Source: Oscillospiraceae bacterium
GTDB taxonomy: Bacteria; Bacillota_A; Clostridia; Oscillospirales; CAG-272
Reading direction: 5' to 3'
DNA length: 17,014 nt
Assembly (NCBI GenBank): GCA_015064195.1
Contig: SVSO01000040.1
Location: 1 to 17,014 of the forward strand
Shown here in pieces: positions 14,690-17,014 of the stretch; positions within the stretch are counted from its first letter, which is position 1, and each line of letters starts with the position of its first letter. Made by a program: the position numbers and the translations under genes. Below the pieces are notes generated by a model, which had not been told where the DNA came from, made no database searches, and saw nothing but the letters and a program-made list of their open reading frames with translations.

Positions 14690-16792
14690 TTAAAGGGTAA
14701 TGGTGACGGTTCTATCGGTGCTGTTCCAGTTGGTTTTTGCACCGGCGGCGCGTTCGATGACGGCCAGCGGCACATAGACCGCGTTGCCAACAAGACGGGG
14801 GGCGGCGGCAAGCTTGACGGTTTTCGAGCCGACCTTCATGTCGGAGCTTCCCACCGTAACCTTGATTCTGGTGGTGCCGTTTGTGATGGTGGCTGTGCCG
14901 TTTTTTTCATTCCACACCAGCTTTTTGCCCAGCATTTCCATGACCTCGGCCAGCGGCACGAGGGGCACATCATTCGCCATCACCGGCTTTGCACCCGATT
15001 CCGGCTTTTTGCCGTTCACGAGGATCTGCGCGGGCTTTGTGACGGTGACGGTATAGGTTTTCTCGCCGAGAAGCTTTTCGCCGGAGAATGCGCGGACGGT
15101 GATCGTATGCTCACCCGGCTCACAGGAAGAGAGATCGATTTCGGCGGTGTAGGGCAGATTGTCGGCGGATGCGGCCTCTTTTCCATCTAAGAGATAGGTG
15201 ACGGTCACATCCGATTTGCCGTAATAGAACGCCATGGTGCGAAGCTGGCACACACCCTGCTCGGCGGTGAAATCAGCCCCTGCCTTTTTCCAGCTGACTT
15301 TGGCCTTGTTTTCATGGGAATCCTGAATGAACATTCCATCCTTCACCCATGTGAGATACTGCTCTGTCAGTTTGGCGTTTGATGACAGCGCATAGTCGCA
15401 GTATTCCGTCGGGCGCACCACGTCAAAGTGAGCGATGGCCTTGATCTGCGGATAGACCATGGGCAGGTTGTAATAGAGTTCGGACAGGCGGTCGATGGCC
15501 CAGTCCGTCTCGTCATGGCTGGTCGATTTTCCATCGATTATGCGGTAACGGTGGGATGCACCGGATTCGGAGATGATGAAGGGCTTGCGGTCGCCGTAAG
15601 CGGTGATCAGCTCCTCCATGATGCGCACCGGTTCAGCGGCATCACCGGCCATGAAGTAGGTGAAATTGCGCAGCTCCTGCTCGGTGAAGACCGTGCGGCC
15701 GAAGGGATGGGCGTTGAGGTACAGGGAGATGCCGATCCAGTCCACATAGTCATCGCCGGGATAGAAGGCGTGTACATCCATCATCCATGCGCGGCCGTAG
15801 GTGGGACTCCAGACCATAGCCACGTGATCGGTATGCTCATGCACCAGCTCTGCCACAAAGCGGAAGGCTTCGATGAACGCTGCGGGATCGGCGGGCGTTG
15901 TCCATGTGTCCATTTCCGCTCCGAACCGGAGGAAGATCGGCACATCCACGGAGTTCAGCAGCTTGATGACGTCCATGACATAGCGGCGGCTCTTTAATAC
16001 CTCCGCCAGCTGTGCACCTTCACCGGGAAGATTCAGCGCGAATTCCACGGCAAGCCCGGACTTTTCCGCTTCCTTCAGCAGACGGGCATTGTAGCCGGAA
16101 TCGGGCGTGCCGAATTCCTGATAGATGAGGGTGAGGGATTCATTCGGGATTTGATCGCGGACACCGCCGTCAGCGGCGACGCCCCAGAGCACGCCCATCT
16201 CCGGCTCATTGATGGCGCCATAGTAAACCTGCGGCTCATCGTCGGCATGGTAAAGCTCCAGCGTGGGCGTGTAATAGCGCACCTTTCCGGCAAGTCCGGT
16301 GATGCTTTCCGCCGGATCTCCGAGACCTGCGGCGGGGTATTTTTCATAATAGCCGATGGTCTTGGCGTAATATTCGGCGGCTTTTTCGTAATTGCCGATG
16401 CTCTCGTACCAGTCCGCGATGCGCTCATGCATGATGCGCAGGATCTCCACGGAGCTTCCGAGGCCAAGCTCATCGTATTTTTCGTAATACGGGAAGCTGG
16501 CTTCATAGGCCTTCGCCATGTCCTCATAGCGTCCCATCCGCATATAGGCATTGCCCATTTCCAGATATTTGACGCTGATGTTGGAGACGGCGGCCATATC
16601 CCATCTGCCGGCGAATACGTTGATGATGCCCTTGGTGCTTTCGATGATGGCCGGATTATCCAGCGTATTCATGGCGGCGATGTACCGATCGTTGAGCGCC
16701 CAGAATGCATCGGGGATTACCGGCTCGGCGGCAGAGACGGGGAGCATGGTAAGCAGCATCAGAAGCGCGAGAAGAACGGATAGCTTTTTCAT
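14690..16792 (-). CDS. Secreted multidomain protein: TPR-like repeats, GH26-like domain, Ig-like domain, stalk domain
   Basis: 700 residues, exported through a signal peptide (MKKLSVLLALLMLLTMLPVSAA). Residues about 74-155 form two helical TPR-like repeats with a 46-residue period (YYEKYDELGLG at 102-112, YYEKYPAAGLG at 148-158). Residues about 175-485 look like a GH26-type clan A barrel: IFLRFGAEMDTW (286-297) holds the likely acid/base Glu293 and FIISESGASH (405-414) the likely nucleophile Glu409; VDWIGISLYLN (350-360) also fits. Residues about 526-585 are an Ig-like strand set (VTVTYLLDGKEA, GEHTITVRAFSG), and 588-700 match the copper-amine-oxidase N-terminal 'stalk' domain (ILVNGKKPE, VPLVPLAEVMEMLGKKLVW, VYVPLAVIERAAG, RTVTITL), usually a cell-surface or wall-binding module in Firmicutes. 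The substrate is not shown; beta-mannan is only the commonest in the family. AAGGA (16802-16806) precedes the ATG by 9 bases and overlaps the glnS stop, so it is co-transcribed with glnS and metY. Confidence 0.85.
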   Translation of the reverse strand: MKKLSVLLALLMLLTMLPVSAAEPVIPDAFWALNDRYIAAMNTLDNPAIIESTKGIINVFAGRWDMAAVSNISVKYLEMGNAYMRMGRYEDMAKAYEASFPYYEKYDELGLGSSVEILRIMHERIADWYESIGNYEKAAEYYAKTIGYYEKYPAAGLGDPAESITGLAGKVRYYTPTLELYHADDEPQVYYGAINEPEMGVLWGVAADGGVRDQIPNESLTLIYQEFGTPDSGYNARLLKEAEKSGLAVEFALNLPGEGAQLAEVLKSRRYVMDVIKLLNSVDVPIFLRFGAEMDTWTTPADPAAFIEAFRFVAELVHEHTDHVAMVWSPTYGRAWMMDVHAFYPGDDYVDWIGISLYLNAHPFGRTVFTEQELRNFTYFMAGDAAEPVRIMEELITAYGDRKPFIISESGASHRYRIIDGKSTSHDETDWAIDRLSELYYNLPMVYPQIKAIAHFDVVRPTEYCDYALSSNAKLTEQYLTWVKDGMFIQDSHENKAKVSWKKAGADFTAEQGVCQLRTMAFYYGKSDVTVTYLLDGKEAASADNLPYTAEIDLSSCEPGEHTITVRAFSGEKLLGEKTYTVTVTKPAQILVNGKKPESGAKPVMANDVPLVPLAEVMEMLGKKLVWNEKNGTATITNGTTRIKVTVGSSDMKVGSKTVKLAAAPRLVGNAVYVPLAVIERAAGAKTNWNSTDRTVTITL

Positions 16793-16804
16793 GGGTATCT
16801 GTCC

Positions 16805-17014
16805 TTATTTTGCGGGCTTGTAGCCGTCCTTCAGCGTGACCACGCGGTTGAAGGTGTTCGCGTTCTTGGTATCCTTGCAGAAGTAGCCGACGCGGACGAA
16901 CTGGAACTTGTCGCCGGGCTTTGCATCGGCCAGCGCAGGCTCAAGCTTTGCGCCGGTGAGCTTGATGGCGGAGTCGGGATTGAGATAATCGGTGTATTCC
17001 TTGTCCTCCGGCTT
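16805..17014 (-). CDS. glnS: Glutaminyl-tRNA synthetase, C-terminal end only
   Basis: Charges tRNA-Gln with glutamine. The last 69 residues are visible; the rest lies beyond the window's right edge. They match the end of the GlnRS anticodon-binding beta-barrel region: YLNPDSAIKLTGAKLEPALA, then FQFVRVGYFCKDTKN (38-52 of the visible part) and TFNRVVTLKDGYK. The GYFCxD and FNRxVxLxD elements are typical of GlnRS. The TAA at 16805-16807 is followed after 12 bases by the ATG of the GH26-like gene, whose ribosome binding site overlaps this stop. Confidence 0.92.
   Translation of the reverse strand, partial: KPEDKEYTDYLNPDSAIKLTGAKLEPALADAKPGDKFQFVRVGYFCKDTKNANTFNRVVTLKDGYKPAK

Noticed and set aside
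13366..14700. 444-codon + strand frame opposite metY
   Set aside because: Exact antisense of a certain PLP enzyme; no domain signature and His/Cys/Gly-rich composition.

Overview
The window looks like ordinary chromosomal DNA from a low-to-mid-GC Firmicute of the Clostridia, probably a gut Oscillospirales/Ruminococcaceae-type organism. The evidence is consensus TTGACA-17-TATAAT promoters, AGGAGG-type ribosome binding sites, a class A penicillin-binding protein with the cysteine-rich tail common in Clostridia, a DUF4830 protein (a clostridial family), and SecA with a C-terminal zinc motif. The taxon is an inference; no rRNA or other decisive marker is present. I saw no tRNA or rRNA gene, insertion sequence, phage gene, CRISPR array or attachment site.

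Layout. Positions 1-3640 read on the + strand: the 3' two thirds of a class A PBP gene, then tspO, a small exported DUF4430-like protein with its own consensus promoter and a structured leader, and a membrane-anchored DUF4830 protein. A bidirectional terminator at 3614-3638 separates these from everything else, which is on the - strand. In transcription order, from right to left, the - strand carries: an operon of glnS (3' end only), a secreted multidomain glycosidase-like protein (TPR, GH26-like, Ig-like, stalk domain) and metY; an extracellular solute-binding lipoprotein gene with its own consensus promoter and tandem upstream repeats; a bidirectional terminator; secA; and a tight three-gene set of two related polytopic membrane proteins of unknown function followed by a large cytoplasmic glycoside hydrolase.

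How the genes fit together. Much of the window is housekeeping (cell wall synthesis, protein export, glutaminyl-tRNA synthesis, sulfur assimilation). Mixed in are carbohydrate genes: a secreted GH26-like enzyme, a sugar-type solute-binding protein without adjacent permeases, and a cytoplasmic GH106-like enzyme coupled to two uncharacterised membrane proteins. These could form a scattered glycan-use set, but only the coupling of the membrane pair to the cytoplasmic hydrolase is supported by gene order.

Most worth a second look: the membrane pair, which shares an IDILPD-G-AL-CP segment that also recurs inside the larger protein; the terminator hairpin at 1767-1802, whose 3' arm is also the tspO ribosome binding site; the tandem 16-bp repeats upstream of the solute-binding protein promoter; the GH26-like protein placed between glnS and metY; and the DUF4430 gene, which carries several signs of high expression. 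No clearly new multi-gene defence or mobile system is visible.
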